64,000 bases of DNA from a virus (IMGVR_UViG_3300043449_000947:1-64000), one strand, 5' to 3'; counted from the stretch's first letter, positions 1 to 7,759 are shown. The notes: generated from the sequence alone by a model not told the origin. Made by a program: numbers and translations.

Positions 1-1363
1 TATCGGTTAATGGCTTTAACGTTTCATAGGGCGGATACATATTCCGCTCAGTCATACGCTTCTCAAGCAACGGTTTTATAGCCTTCCAAATCTGTGATTC
101 TTCAAAGCCCAGAGTCAATGGAGCGGTTGGTTCACTGCCCCACCTCTCTGCCGCATTGAGAATCTCCTCCACGATCGTGAAGCTGTCTCCACGAAAGCGA
201 ACAATCTCTACTACGTGCAGATAGTCGTTCTCGTCCTGAATGATGGTAGCGCCTACCGTGTAGTCATTCATCTGCTTCTCGCCAATAGCAAAGTCCCACG
301 CTTGAAAGACGTTTCTCTGATAAGCCGCTGGAGGCACGGACTCGAACTTAAAATACTCCTTGCGGAAGTACATACCCTCATCAGGCACAGGATTCTGCTG
401 ATAGAGCGCTGACCATATCCGCACCGGCTGGTTGGCCTTCATGGCCACCATCATCTTCTCGTTATAGCGCTCAGGATGTAGTGCTTCGCCGGGCATGCGC
501 AGCAGCTCATACTCTTCGCTTATGGGTGTCGGTACGGACACACTCTGACTGCGTTGAGCTTCACGAAGAGATATATGCGCCAGATCCAGAGGCGTTTGTA
601 AGCGCTCGATCAGGTCCGTTTCTAAATTTCTATACTCCCACGTCTCTGCTATGGCTGGGTATTTGATTATTCTGAACTGGTCAGACTCCTCGTCTGTACG
701 CATCTTCTGCTGAAGACGTCCTGCCAGATCGTCATCGTGCCACCAAGTTTGAATAACCAGTACGCCTCCGCCCGGGGCAAGACGTGTGTAGGCAGTCGAC
801 CAGTACCAGTCCCAGAGACTGTCTCTCGTCACAATACTGTCAGCCTCTTCCTGATTCTTAATCGGATCATCAATGATCAGAATGGTGGCGCCTTTTCCTG
901 TAATACCACCACCTACGCCTGCAGCAGTAAAACCACCACCCATTGTGGTGTTCCACGCTTCAGCACTCTGTGAGTCAGGGTCCATCTGCGTCGTTTCAAA
1001 CATCGGCTTATAGCCCGGATCACGCACAATCTCTCTCACCTTGCGCGAAAACTTCATGGGCAGGTCGAGGTTATATCCACAGTTAATCACCTCCCATTCA
1101 GGGTGGTGACCTAAAACAAATGCAGGGAACCGGATCGACGCCAGCTCACTCTTCCCGTGTCGTGGGGGGACCAGCAGCATGAGTCGAGGGCTTTTCTTAT
1201 CTTCGACGTCGCGCATGAACTGTTCAAGTCTGCGCGCAATGTCGTGATGTACCCAGCCGGGGTTATATATTGGGTAAAATCTTTTGGTGAACTGAATAAG
1301 AGAACGGCGAGCTAGAACTCGTTTGGCTAACTCTAACTGAACCTTTGGATCAGGATTCGTCAC
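1..1363 (-). CDS. terL: Terminase large subunit (C-terminus beyond the window)
   Basis: This is the motor ATPase and nuclease that packages phage DNA into the prohead. From a GTG start at 1363 the frame stays open for 454 codons to the window edge. The ATPase domain shows Walker A PPRHGKS (residues 66-72) and Walker B ILIIDDP (161-167). The linker holds TWWHDDDLAGR (206-216). The RNase H-like nuclease domain begins at AWDFAIGEKQMNDYTVG (355-371), whose Asp residues would bind metal. A stop codon directly precedes the GTG, so no earlier start exists. It overlaps the end of the small-subunit gene by 14 nt, the usual terS-terL coupling. The missing end should hold the last nuclease acidic residues. 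Confidence 0.96.
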   Translation of the reverse strand, partial: MTNPDPKVQLELAKRVLARRSLIQFTKRFYPIYNPGWVHHDIARRLEQFMRDVEDKKSPRLMLLVPPRHGKSELASIRFPAFVLGHHPEWEVINCGYNLDLPMKFSRKVREIVRDPGYKPMFETTQMDPDSQSAEAWNTTMGGGFTAAGVGGGITGKGATILIIDDPIKNQEEADSIVTRDSLWDWYWSTAYTRLAPGGGVLVIQTWWHDDDLAGRLQQKMRTDEESDQFRIIKYPAIAETWEYRNLETDLIERLQTPLDLAHISLREAQRSQSVSVPTPISEEYELLRMPGEALHPERYNEKMMVAMKANQPVRIWSALYQQNPVPDEGMYFRKEYFKFESVPPAAYQRNVFQAWDFAIGEKQMNDYTVGATIIQDENDYLHVVEIVRFRGDSFTIVEEILNAAERWGSEPTAPLTLGFEESQIWKAIKPLLEKRMTERNMYPPYETLKPLTD

Positions 1364-1868
1364 TCAACACCTCTATAACCTCACCCTCAATAATACTCTG
1401 GCTCTCTTCTACCATTCGTAGAAGGTCTTCGTCAGACATAGTCTCGAGCTTGTCGATAATTCTCTTCGAGGTGATGTTGATATCAACCTTCTTCACTTCC
1501 GGAGCGTAATAACCGCACATACGCCCAATTTCTCTCCAGCCAGAGATCATTGCCGTAGCATCTGCCTGCAGTTTGGCCATATCAATCGCTTCCAGAAAGC
1601 CATCCATCACTTTCTTTCGCGTTACGTCTGCTACTTTCTCATTCTTCTTGTGCAGATAGCGAATAGCTTCCTGCATTTTTGGGCTTTTCAACACCGAATG
1701 TGCCTGTGATTCAGGCTGCGCATAACCCGCCATGCGTGCAGCCATTACAGGAGACGCTCCTTTCATCACCGCATCAATAAACATCTTCTGCTGATCGGTC
1801 AGCATTTGCAGAGGCGACGTTAGCCCGATCAATTTTTTCGAATGGCCTGATTTGGTGGCTAAATTCAT
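1350..1868 (-). CDS. terS: Terminase small subunit
   Basis: This is the DNA-recognition subunit that directs the packaging motor to phage DNA, 172 aa. Residues about 22-70 (LTDQQKMFIDAVMKGAS, then AARMAGYAQP and AHSVLKSPKMQEAI) have the helix-turn-helix pattern of Terminase_2-type small subunits. The C-terminal part is acidic and helical. The assigned ATG has no visible Shine-Dalgarno; a second Met at residue 22 directly precedes the conserved domain and could be the true start. Its terL overlap and size support the call. It is the first minus-strand gene left of the divergent region 1,869-2,166. Confidence 0.88.
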   Translation of the reverse strand: MNLATKSGHSKKLIGLTSPLQMLTDQQKMFIDAVMKGASPVMAARMAGYAQPESQAHSVLKSPKMQEAIRYLHKKNEKVADVTRKKVMDGFLEAIDMAKLQADATAMISGWREIGRMCGYYAPEVKKVDINITSKRIIDKLETMSDEDLLRMVEESQSIIEGEVIEVLSDES

Positions 1869-2010
1869 AAAATTTTTTTTAAAAACGGGGAATTACGAAG
1901 GGGGTATACCACTTCGGATTTGTAAAGACAACCCGACGAATTGCAAAGTTCAGAGGGTGTGATTGTAAAGAAAAACGACAAAAAGACCTTCAATGAGGGT
2001 GTGACAGTAC

Positions 2011-2088
2011 TCCCCCATCCCAATGCCAAGTGCCTACCCCACTTCGGATTCGGTTTCCGATCCGGCTGCATTGGCTCTCCATGGGGGA
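2011..2088 (+). promoter_or_regulatory. Nested three-helix hairpin in the divergent intergenic region
   Basis: Three perfect stems are nested on one axis: TCCCCCAT (2011-2018) with ATGGGGGA (2081-2088), CCAATGC (2020-2026) with GCATTGG (2068-2074), and CGGAT (2045-2049) with ATCCG (2060-2064). No T-tract follows, so it is not a standard intrinsic terminator. It lies between terS and the first plus-strand gene, just upstream of promoter-like element 1. CCACTTCGGATT occurs both inside it (about 2039) and at about 1909. It could be an RNA leader, an attenuator, or a protein-binding or packaging-related site. Confidence 0.55.
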
Positions 2089-2090
2089 CG

Positions 2091-2136
2091 TAGGTACTAA
2101 GTATTGGGTATCCGTTTACGTAACGATTTTCGTTAC
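2091..2136 (+). promoter_or_regulatory. Promoter-like repeated element, copy 1
   Basis: It contains TAGGTA, then TATTGGGTATCCGTTTACGT, then a palindrome GTAACG-N5-CGTTAC (2120-2136). Two more copies precede plus-strand genes at 2763 and 3238. Repetition only upstream of gene starts suggests a phage promoter or activator site. I cannot assign clear -35/-10 boxes. The first gene starts about 30 nt downstream. Confidence 0.6.
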
Positions 2137-2166
2137 ATTTCAACCACTTAGCAGGAGTAGATAGCA

Positions 2167-2370
2167 ATGAACATACCTTCATTTAATTTCCATAGCTTCA
2201 TGGAGAACCTCGGCATGTCAGTCGGTGCTGTATACCAGACTGACTCAAGCTTCGTAGCAGGGTACGCAGCTACTCAGACCAAACAGGCTTATGACTTGTT
2301 TGCAGAGTATGAGGCTAAGAGGCAGGTACGCCTCGCAGAAACCCTCAAAGCTCGTTATTCCAGCAACTAA
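2167..2370 (+). CDS. Small early protein of unknown function
   Basis: 67 aa, with an AGGAG ribosome site about ten bases before the ATG. It has a serine- and aromatic-rich N-terminus (SFNFHSFMENLG), no membrane segment, and a charged helical C-terminus (YEAKRQVRLAETLKARY). It is the first gene after promoter-like element 1 and is followed 18 bp later by the next gene, so the two form a unit ending at the terminator near 2,696. I do not recognise the family. Early phage genes in this position often modify the host, but nothing in the sequence shows that here. Confidence 0.7.
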   Translation: MNIPSFNFHSFMENLGMSVGAVYQTDSSFVAGYAATQTKQAYDLFAEYEAKRQVRLAETLKARYSSN

Positions 2371-2388
2371 TCCCTCTAGGAGACTACA

Positions 2389-2688
2389 ATGAAAACCACT
2401 AACCAGCTCGCTGACGGCATCACCATCTTCAGCACCTCACTCGGCCTTGATTTGATTCATCGTTTCAACGGTAATCAGCAGCGTAAGCTGCACCTCAAAC
2501 CCGAATCACAGGGCATTAAGCTCGCAGACGGAACAGAGTTCCAGCTGATCGTAGACAAGAAAAAACGCAAACTGCAGGCACGCCTCGCAGACGGCACGTT
2601 ACTCACCTTCATGAGCTACAGTGACAACAGCCGCTTCTTCACCTACATGCAGCCCATGCAGAAATCAGAACCTGCTCCGCTGTTCTAA
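2389..2688 (+). CDS. Small early protein with an internal LADGT repeat, unknown function
   Basis: 99 aa with an AGGAG ribosome site. LADG recurs at residues 8-11, 46-49 (KLADGTEFQLI) and 66-69 (RLADGTLLTFM). The last two copies look like an internal duplication of a short beta-hairpin unit. It is rich in lysine in the middle (VDKKKRKLQ). It is the second gene of the first plus-strand unit and ends just before an intrinsic terminator. I know no family for it. Confidence 0.72.
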   Translation: MKTTNQLADGITIFSTSLGLDLIHRFNGNQQRKLHLKPESQGIKLADGTEFQLIVDKKKRKLQARLADGTLLTFMSYSDNSRFFTYMQPMQKSEPAPLF

Positions 2689-2695
2689 CCTTTAC

Positions 2696-2728
2696 AGCCT
2701 CCAAGCCTTTCCGGCTTGGGGGCTTTTT
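2696..2728 (+). terminator. Intrinsic terminator
   Basis: AGCCTCCAAGCC pairs with GGCTTGGGGGCT around a short TTTCC loop, followed by a run of T. It ends the two-gene unit 2167-2688. Confidence 0.85.
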
Positions 2729-2762
2729 CTCTGCCCTTCCCAAGCTTTTTGTTTTTTTGTGT

Positions 2763-2795
2763 TAGGTAGTATGTATTGGGTATCCGTATATGTAC
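2763..2795 (+). promoter_or_regulatory. Promoter-like repeated element, copy 2
   Basis: TAGGTAGTATG then TATTGGGTATCCGTATATGT matches copies 1 and 3, but the downstream palindrome is missing. It lies about 30 bp upstream of the 2824 gene. Confidence 0.6.
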
Positions 2796-2823
2796 TTATT
2801 GTTGAATTTAAGGAGTAACAGTC

Positions 2824-3060
2824 ATGAACGTCTTCCTATCACATATAGATTGGTCTCCTCTGATCTATGGCTTAGTCATGTACGGTGGCATACACGTCAT
2901 GTACAAAAAGCTAATCAACGGCAGCTTCTTCAGCCTGCTTATAGACATCATCGTATTCACCTTAGTATTCAAACTACATGGTGGCACGATGGCAGGTGGC
3001 TTTAGTGCAATGATCGCTGCTCTTATCGCAGGCTTTACCTTCCCGAGGATGCTCAAATGA
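2824..3060 (+). CDS. Small multi-pass membrane protein
   Basis: 78 aa, start supported by AAGGAG. Hydrophobic segments lie at about residues 12-25, 38-52 and 56-73 (GGFSAMIAALIAGFTF), so two to three membrane passes are likely. It overlaps the next small membrane gene by four bases (ATGA), so the two are probably translated together. No family recognised. An inner-membrane role early in infection, such as exclusion or membrane modification, is only inferred from position. Confidence 0.72.
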   Translation: MNVFLSHIDWSPLIYGLVMYGGIHVMYKKLINGSFFSLLIDIIVFTLVFKLHGGTMAGGFSAMIAALIAGFTFPRMLK

Positions 3061-3155
3061 ATGAACAAGACTTCGCTATCCACCTAGTCATCCTAGGTGG
3101 CGCTATCTTCGCTGTCATAGCTGCTCTCATAGAACGCTATAAAGCTAATAAATAA
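3057..3155 (+). CDS. Single-pass membrane micro-protein (32 aa)
   Basis: It starts in an ATGA overlap with the previous gene. Residues 8-24 (HLVILGGAIFAVIAALI) form one membrane helix, followed by a basic tail (ERYKANK). The positive C-terminal tail suggests it faces the cytoplasm. It probably works with the preceding membrane protein. No family can be named. Confidence 0.6.
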   Translation: MNEQDFAIHLVILGGAIFAVIAALIERYKANK

Positions 3156-3160
3156 ACTTC

Positions 3161-3193
3161 TAGGCCCAATCGATGCTCAGTCGATTGGGCCTA
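3161..3193 (+). terminator. Strong hairpin after the membrane gene pair
   Basis: A 13-bp perfect inverted repeat, TAGGCCCAATCGA with TCGATTGGGCCTA around a 7-nt loop, lies six bases after the 3155 stop. There is no T-tract, so it may be an RNA-stabilising or processing hairpin instead of a true terminator. Confidence 0.5.
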
Positions 3194-3237
3194 TACCCAT
3201 GCAACTACCACCGGGAGCTTACACAAAGCTTTTTATG

Positions 3238-3283
3238 TAGGTAGTTGGGTATTGGGTATCCGTTTATGTACGGTTTTTCGTAC
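3238..3283 (+). promoter_or_regulatory. Promoter-like repeated element, copy 3
   Basis: TAGGTAGTTGG then TATTGGGTATCCGTTTATGT is followed by the palindrome GTACG-N6-CGTAC (3268-3283). This replaces the GTAACG/CGTTAC of copy 1 with changed but still paired arms. ATAAATAGGTATGTA just downstream also occurs before the MoxR gene (about 9447), so the leader is shared. Confidence 0.6.
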
Positions 3284-3303
3284 GTATAAATAGGTATGTA
3301 CAT

Positions 3304-3450
3304 ATGGAAGCAGACGATGAGTGGCTCTTGTTCAAGCAAGAGCAAGCTTATATGCAGTGGAAGCTGACTGTAGGCTGGACTAGCGAATCAGCTGATCCGC
3401 TTGAAATCTTAATCAACAACGAAGAAAACGAGGAAAACGAAAATGACTAA
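3304..3450 (+). CDS. Small acidic protein (48 aa)
   Basis: It begins with MEADDEWLLFKQEQAYMQW and ends in a run of Glu and Asn (EENEENEND). It follows the TAGGTATGTA leader and overlaps the next gene by eight bases. The acidic tail could mimic DNA, but that is speculation. No family recognised. Confidence 0.55.
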   Translation: MEADDEWLLFKQEQAYMQWKLTVGWTSESADPLEILINNEENEENEND

Positions 3451-4189
3451 TCTAAACAATACACTCGACCAGATCATGCACCTTCATGATGATGTAGCTG
3501 ATCTGGACATGAGGACTCTCATGACTGTCCTCCCTAGTTGGGGAGCCATAGTAAACAATAGCTGCATCAATCAAGCGATGCGCTTCATTCCAGAACACAA
3601 TGGTGATGCTGAAGGTATCGAAGGCTATAGCGCATACGAGATAGCTCGCAGAGCACTCATTCGCGAAGCAGAAGAATCCATCCTGCCTGCACTCATCAGC
3701 TTACAGCGCATGGTATGGGGCTGGATGGTAGACGCTGATCTACCCAAGACCATCACCACTGAGTCTACGCTGATGTATCTCAACAACTCAGTAAACTGGA
3801 GATCGCAAGTCCCATCGTCCAAGAAGTTCGAAGACGAATGGGATCTGCGTAAAAAGCTGATGCCTGACTTCGCTATCAGTAAGGAAGCATTCGTAGCCTA
3901 CGAGATGGATAGGGCTATGAACAACTATAACAAGCTCGTAGCCAAAGGCGATGATGCTGTCCGGCTCATAGACACCATCAGTCTAGACGTCAAATCAGAC
4001 GATCTTCCAGAATACCTTCCGGAAGCGTTCGAAACTAAAATGCTCGACAAGCTGCAAACGCGTTGGGGCATCCTCGAGATGGATCGCTGCAATGTCAGGA
4101 CTGACAAAAGCAAGCGTGATGAAGCCAAAGCCAACCAGCTAATGATCGCAGCGGTACTCCAAAAGTACGGCGAGACACCTAGCTTCTGA
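3443..4189 (+). CDS. Conserved-looking early protein, unknown function (248 aa)
   Basis: A soluble, mostly helical protein. Stretches with Trp and charged residues (MVWGWMVDADLP, SVNWRSQVPSSKKFEDEWDLRKK) suggest a folded globular domain. There is no membrane segment or recognised catalytic motif. It is the last gene of the third early unit and is followed directly by a strong terminator. The reading frame is well supported by codon pattern, an overlapping upstream gene and GAGGAAAACG before the ATG. I do not recognise the family. Confidence 0.8.
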   Translation: MTNLNNTLDQIMHLHDDVADLDMRTLMTVLPSWGAIVNNSCINQAMRFIPEHNGDAEGIEGYSAYEIARRALIREAEESILPALISLQRMVWGWMVDADLPKTITTESTLMYLNNSVNWRSQVPSSKKFEDEWDLRKKLMPDFAISKEAFVAYEMDRAMNNYNKLVAKGDDAVRLIDTISLDVKSDDLPEYLPEAFETKMLDKLQTRWGILEMDRCNVRTDKSKRDEAKANQLMIAAVLQKYGETPSF

Positions 4190-4196
4190 TAAACCA

Positions 4197-4229
4197 AAGA
4201 GACGATCCTTAGGGATCGTCTCTTTTTTT
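4197..4229 (+). terminator. Intrinsic terminator
   Basis: AGAGACGATCC pairs with GGATCGTCTCT around a TTAG loop, followed by seven T. It separates the early unit from the control region at 4.4 kb. Confidence 0.9.
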
Positions 4230-4387
4230 GGCTACGCCAAGCACTGGCGCATACACATAAAGGCAAAAAGTTGTTATTTATTCCTCAATAAAATCAACAA
4301 CTTACGCTCACCTCCCAACACTTTCAGAGGGTGTTGTAACAAACCACAACACACTTTTATTAACAAAAACAATGACTTAACCTCAAT

Positions 4388-4632
4388 TGTTGGGAAGTTG
4401 GGCTTTTTCAGGGTGCGCCTATTCCTATATAGAAAAACATTTTTCTTATTTTTATACAATTCTATAGTTCTATAGTGAGTAAGTAAAAAAAAGTACAACA
4501 TACAACAAATAGTATAAAAGCTAGAGATATCAAGGGCTGCACGTGTTGTGATTTGTGTTGTGATTTGTTTTTTCTGACCTCAAAAATCACAACACACAAC
4601 ACTTTTGAGCTTTTTGCCTCTGTTGTGGTTTA
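4388..4632 (+). repeat. Left copy of the inverted control region (IR-L)
   Basis: This region without genes (4190-4673) is AT-rich. Its core 4426-4528 (from TATATAGAAAAAC to GCTAGAGAT) recurs in inverted orientation at 26548-26651. The match extends outward to TTG(G/T)GAAGTTGGG on one side and TCTGTTGTGGTTT on the other. It carries direct repeats GTGTTGTGATTT (4543, 4555) and a perfect inverted partner AAATCACAACAC (4584-4595). Further CACAAC/GTTGTG boxes lie at 4331-4353. It is probably a transcription-control region or replication origin for the block that starts at 4674. Confidence 0.8.
4470..4498 (-). promoter_or_regulatory. Candidate outward (leftward) promoter in IR-L
   Basis: On the minus strand TTGTAC (4498-4493) is followed after 17 bases by CTATAG, within ACTCACTATAG. 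That 11-mer equals the core of the T7-type phage promoter; the same layout fits a weak sigma-70 promoter. The right-hand copy is identical in spacing. Leftward transcription would run antisense to 2167-4189 and then reach terS-terL. No single-subunit RNA polymerase gene lies in the window. Confidence 0.35.
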
Positions 4633-4673
4633 CAATCGCCTCCCCCTGACCCACCTGCTGTTAAGGAGCTCAT

Positions 4674-7007
4674 ATGCAGATAGACTTCCTCGAGGCTCAC
4701 ATGCCTCTGACCAAGAAGTACACAGCTACTACGAAGACGCCCTACCCCAACGCTTTTGAATTCAAGTCACACTCAGTGACTGTCAAAACTCTCGACGAAT
4801 TCGCTGACATGATCAAAGCCCATGCTGCACTGGGTCACTGTCTCCTTAAGGGCAGACTGGATAGAGCTATCGAGTGGGAGTCACGAGCAGGGCACACTGA
4901 TCCTCATGTACCAACTCACTGGCTCTGTCTGGACCTAGACGGACTCAAGGCTGTCTCATCTGTTGATGACGCTCTACACAAGATGGGACTGGGTGCTGTC
5001 TCCTATATCGTCCAGTGGAGCGCCTCTTATGGCATGTACGGTGATTTCTCACTCCGCTGCCACGTATTTATCATGCTCACAGCTCCTGTAAGCCCCGCTA
5101 CGATCAAAATATGGACTAAAGGTATCAACCTAGCGCACTTCACAGATGACGTCTCTCTGACCCGCTCAGACGTCGCCTTGCGCTGGCCTCTCGATATCAC
5201 TACCGGACAAAACGACAAGCTGATCTTTATCTCACCACCTGAGTGCGACCCACCCACACTCTGCCCCTTTACTGGTGACCGCATCATTGTCGTCAAGCGC
5301 ACTGTCGATCATCTCGATTTCAGCTCGCTGCACGTACCAAGCGCAGAAGACGTGCGTCAGAAAGAAATAGACATGATCAACACGCTGCGCAAAACCAAGG
5401 GCTTGTCCGAAAAGAAAGCCAACGCCTTCAAACTGAAAGACTTCAAGGGCGAGTCATACATGCCCAATCCGGGACATGCCACCATATCCGGACAGAAGAC
5501 TGAGCGTGGCTTCGTTTACTTCAACATCAACGGTGGTAACAGCTGGGGTTACTTCCACCCTGAAGACAACCCCATGTTCATCTTCAACTTCAAAGGCGAG
5601 CCCACCTACAAGACCAGCGAGCTGCTGCCTGATTACTGGGACAGCTTACAAAAAGCCAAGAAACAAAAACTGCGTGCTGTAAGCAAGGGCAGAATCTTTC
5701 TAGCCTTCAGAGACTTTCGCTCAGCTGAATATTTCAACGGCTGGTACGATCAGGCCACTGATGAGATCACTCTCTTTCAAGCCAAGACAGAGAAACAGCT
5801 AGCTGACTTCCTCGTCAGTTACGGTCAGCCTGTACCTGAAGCAGTGCCTCTCTGGGAGATCACACACGACCCCAACAGACCTGCGTTCGAGCCCACTCAT
5901 AACAGAGTGAACACCTTCAAGTTCTCGCCCTACATGAAGAAAACCAGTAGTGTGAAGAACGTACCCTATAAAGCCTTTCCTACCATAGAAAAGATCATCA
6001 CTCATGCAGTAGGGGCTTCATTACGAGATCACTTCATGAACTGGTTGGCCTTCTGCTACCAGTTTCGTGTATCGCCCAAAACAGCCATCGTTCTTCACGG
6101 TGTACAGGGCACAGGCAAAGGCATACTGATCAATCACATCATCGTGCCTCTGTTCGGTAGCTGGAACGTCTCACAACGCAGAATGGAGGAGCTTGAAGAT
6201 CGCTTCAACGCACATCTCGAAACCTCACTCATTGTTTTTGTAGATGAAGCACAGATCTCAGATTCAGCACGTTCCAAAATGATCACTGCGAACATCAAGA
6301 ATCAGATCACTGAGCCCACTATCACCATCAGAAAAATGCGGCAGACCTCATATGAAGTCCCCAACCGCGTTGGCTGGATATTTGGCTCTAACATGCCCGA
6401 TCCAGTGACTATCGATATGGCTGACAGGCGCTTCAACGTCGGTGATTTTCAGTCCAGTCGTCTGGACATTACCGATCAGGAGATAAGACAGATTGATGCA
6501 GAGCTGATGGACTTTGCTCTGTTCCTTCAACAACACAATGTCGATCACGACAAAGTACGCACACCACTACAGACCGAAGCACGCAATCAAATGATGCAGC
6601 TCTCGCTCTCATCAGCCGATATCGTAGCCAAAGCCATCATCGATGGTGATCTGTCTGTGTTATGGGAAGCGCTACCTACTGTGGATCAGTCAAAGATTCC
6701 AGCCTCGGTAGCCATCAAGCTCTCCACATACAAGTCTCTGTTGCATGAGCTTGTACGTACGAGAAGAACGAAGATCTCAAGAGACGAACTCCTGACAATC
6801 TTCGAATACAACATCGGTAACATTCCATCATCTGCATGGAAATTCACATCCTATCTTCGTCATCACGGTCTTGATATGAAGTACATACGCATAAATGACA
6901 AAGTAGTCACTGGTACGACCATCGACTGGATCAATTCAGACGAGTGGTTCGAAGAACGACTACAAGAGATAGGCTCAAACGTAACCAAACTGAAGACAGT
7001 CTCATGA
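4674..7007 (+). CDS. Primase-helicase (AEP-like primase with SF3/DUF5906-like helicase)
   Basis: It is expected to prime and unwind DNA at the phage fork (777 aa). The N-terminal part has the signature of archaeo-eukaryotic primases: DLD at residues 87-89, CHVFIML (129-135) and a basic PLDITTGQNDK segment near 168. The C-terminal half is a helicase of the D5/DUF5906 type with Walker A GVQGTGKG (476-483), Walker B IVFVDEAQ (520-527) and sensor-like GWIFGSNMPDP (near 566), followed by ADRRFNV. An AAGGAG site precedes the ATG; Met10 is an alternative start. It is the first gene of the replication block. The next gene starts in its stop codon. Confidence 0.88.
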   Translation: MQIDFLEAHMPLTKKYTATTKTPYPNAFEFKSHSVTVKTLDEFADMIKAHAALGHCLLKGRLDRAIEWESRAGHTDPHVPTHWLCLDLDGLKAVSSVDDALHKMGLGAVSYIVQWSASYGMYGDFSLRCHVFIMLTAPVSPATIKIWTKGINLAHFTDDVSLTRSDVALRWPLDITTGQNDKLIFISPPECDPPTLCPFTGDRIIVVKRTVDHLDFSSLHVPSAEDVRQKEIDMINTLRKTKGLSEKKANAFKLKDFKGESYMPNPGHATISGQKTERGFVYFNINGGNSWGYFHPEDNPMFIFNFKGEPTYKTSELLPDYWDSLQKAKKQKLRAVSKGRIFLAFRDFRSAEYFNGWYDQATDEITLFQAKTEKQLADFLVSYGQPVPEAVPLWEITHDPNRPAFEPTHNRVNTFKFSPYMKKTSSVKNVPYKAFPTIEKIITHAVGASLRDHFMNWLAFCYQFRVSPKTAIVLHGVQGTGKGILINHIIVPLFGSWNVSQRRMEELEDRFNAHLETSLIVFVDEAQISDSARSKMITANIKNQITEPTITIRKMRQTSYEVPNRVGWIFGSNMPDPVTIDMADRRFNVGDFQSSRLDITDQEIRQIDAELMDFALFLQQHNVDHDKVRTPLQTEARNQMMQLSLSSADIVAKAIIDGDLSVLWEALPTVDQSKIPASVAIKLSTYKSLLHELVRTRRTKISRDELLTIFEYNIGNIPSSAWKFTSYLRHHGLDMKYIRINDKVVTGTTIDWINSDEWFEERLQEIGSNVTKLKTVS

Positions 7008-7216
7008 ACACTTTCGAAGAGTGGTACGAACCCCGGAGGAATCTCTTGGACAATCGAGTAACTACCAAAGACCTGCAAGACTTATGGCTTGTAGCTCAAA
7101 AATCAGAAAGAGAACGGATTATAGCCATAATCAGCAACGTAGCCCTAGATTCGATGAGCGAACAATGGATGTGGTGCTGCAATGAAGTAAAAGATCGCAT
7201 TGAGGGACATCAATGA
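7004..7216 (+). CDS. Small protein of a three-member paralogous family (FxEWYE/ERER)
   Basis: 70 aa, beginning in the stop codon of the primase gene (ATGA). It begins with NTFEEWYEP and contains LWLVAQKSERERIIAII. The next gene (7213) and the gene at 25804 share the same layout: F-(D/E)-E-W near the N-terminus, then W/L-x-A-A-x-K-x-E-R-x-R, then Trp and an E-I ending. Such small proteins are common in phages and their role is unknown. An earlier in-frame ATG would overlap the primase by 60 nt and is unlikely. Confidence 0.7.
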   Translation: MNTFEEWYEPRRNLLDNRVTTKDLQDLWLVAQKSERERIIAIISNVALDSMSEQWMWCCNEVKDRIEGHQ

Positions 7217-7419
7217 ACCAACGTGAATTTGAAGAGTGGCTAGAAAAAACTCCGCTATGTGTCGGCAACGCCTACGACTGCAAATTAGCATGGCAAGCCG
7301 CACAGAAAGCAGAAAGAGAGCGGACGACTGCGATTATCTTGAAGCACATGAATCGATACCCCATGCCTTGGGATTCATGTGCAAGCGAGGCATTGGAGGA
7401 AATCAATGAAGCCGTTTGA
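7213..7419 (+). CDS. Paralogue of the 7004 gene (FEEWLE/AWQAAQKAERER)
   Basis: 68 aa, with four-base ATGA overlap to the previous gene. REFEEWLEK, LAWQAAQKAERERT and the C-terminal ALEEINEAV align with the neighbours at 7004 and 25804, so this is a tandem duplication of one family. Function unknown. Confidence 0.72.
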   Translation: MNQREFEEWLEKTPLCVGNAYDCKLAWQAAQKAERERTTAIILKHMNRYPMPWDSCASEALEEINEAV

Positions 7420-7759
7420 TCTCGAACAAGCCCTAGCAGGGCATCCAGTGCAGACCCGTGACGGAAGACCCGTGACGCAGTTGGTGAAGTTTGATTGTAA
7501 ATATGATTATTGTGTATTTGGGGTTTTAGATGACGCCCCGGCGAGCTGGATGGAATCAGGACAACATACTTGTGACGGAAATAACCCATACGACTTATTC
7601 ATGGCCCCCGTCAAAAAGACCGGGTGGGTGGTTACGGACACAAATAGCCTTGGGGAAAGATTTATGAGAACTCGTATATACGAAAATCAGGAAGAAGCGC
7701 AGAAAGAATTTTTCGGTAGAGCAATTAGATACCACGAGATTGAGTGGATGGAGGACTAA
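7406..7759 (+). CDS. FDLExAL-family small phage protein
   Basis: 117 aa. The start at 7406 is preferred because GGAGGAAATCA precedes it; an earlier in-frame ATG at 7379 has no such site. N-terminal PFDLEQALAGHPVQTRDG and VTQLVKF, then a DLFMAP segment, match the gene at 22147 (FDLESALDGADVCTRSG, SQL, DLFMEP). The two are paralogues 15 kb apart. Proteins opening with this FDLExAxAGxPVxTRDG pattern are widespread in phages without known function. Confidence 0.75.
   Translation: MKPFDLEQALAGHPVQTRDGRPVTQLVKFDCKYDYCVFGVLDDAPASWMESGQHTCDGNNPYDLFMAPVKKTGWVVTDTNSLGERFMRTRIYENQEEAQKEFFGRAIRYHEIEWMED

Noticed and set aside
3161-3193. Standard intrinsic terminator after the membrane gene pair
   Set aside because: The 13-bp stem is excellent but lacks a T-tract, so I list it as a hairpin with reduced confidence and do not claim termination.
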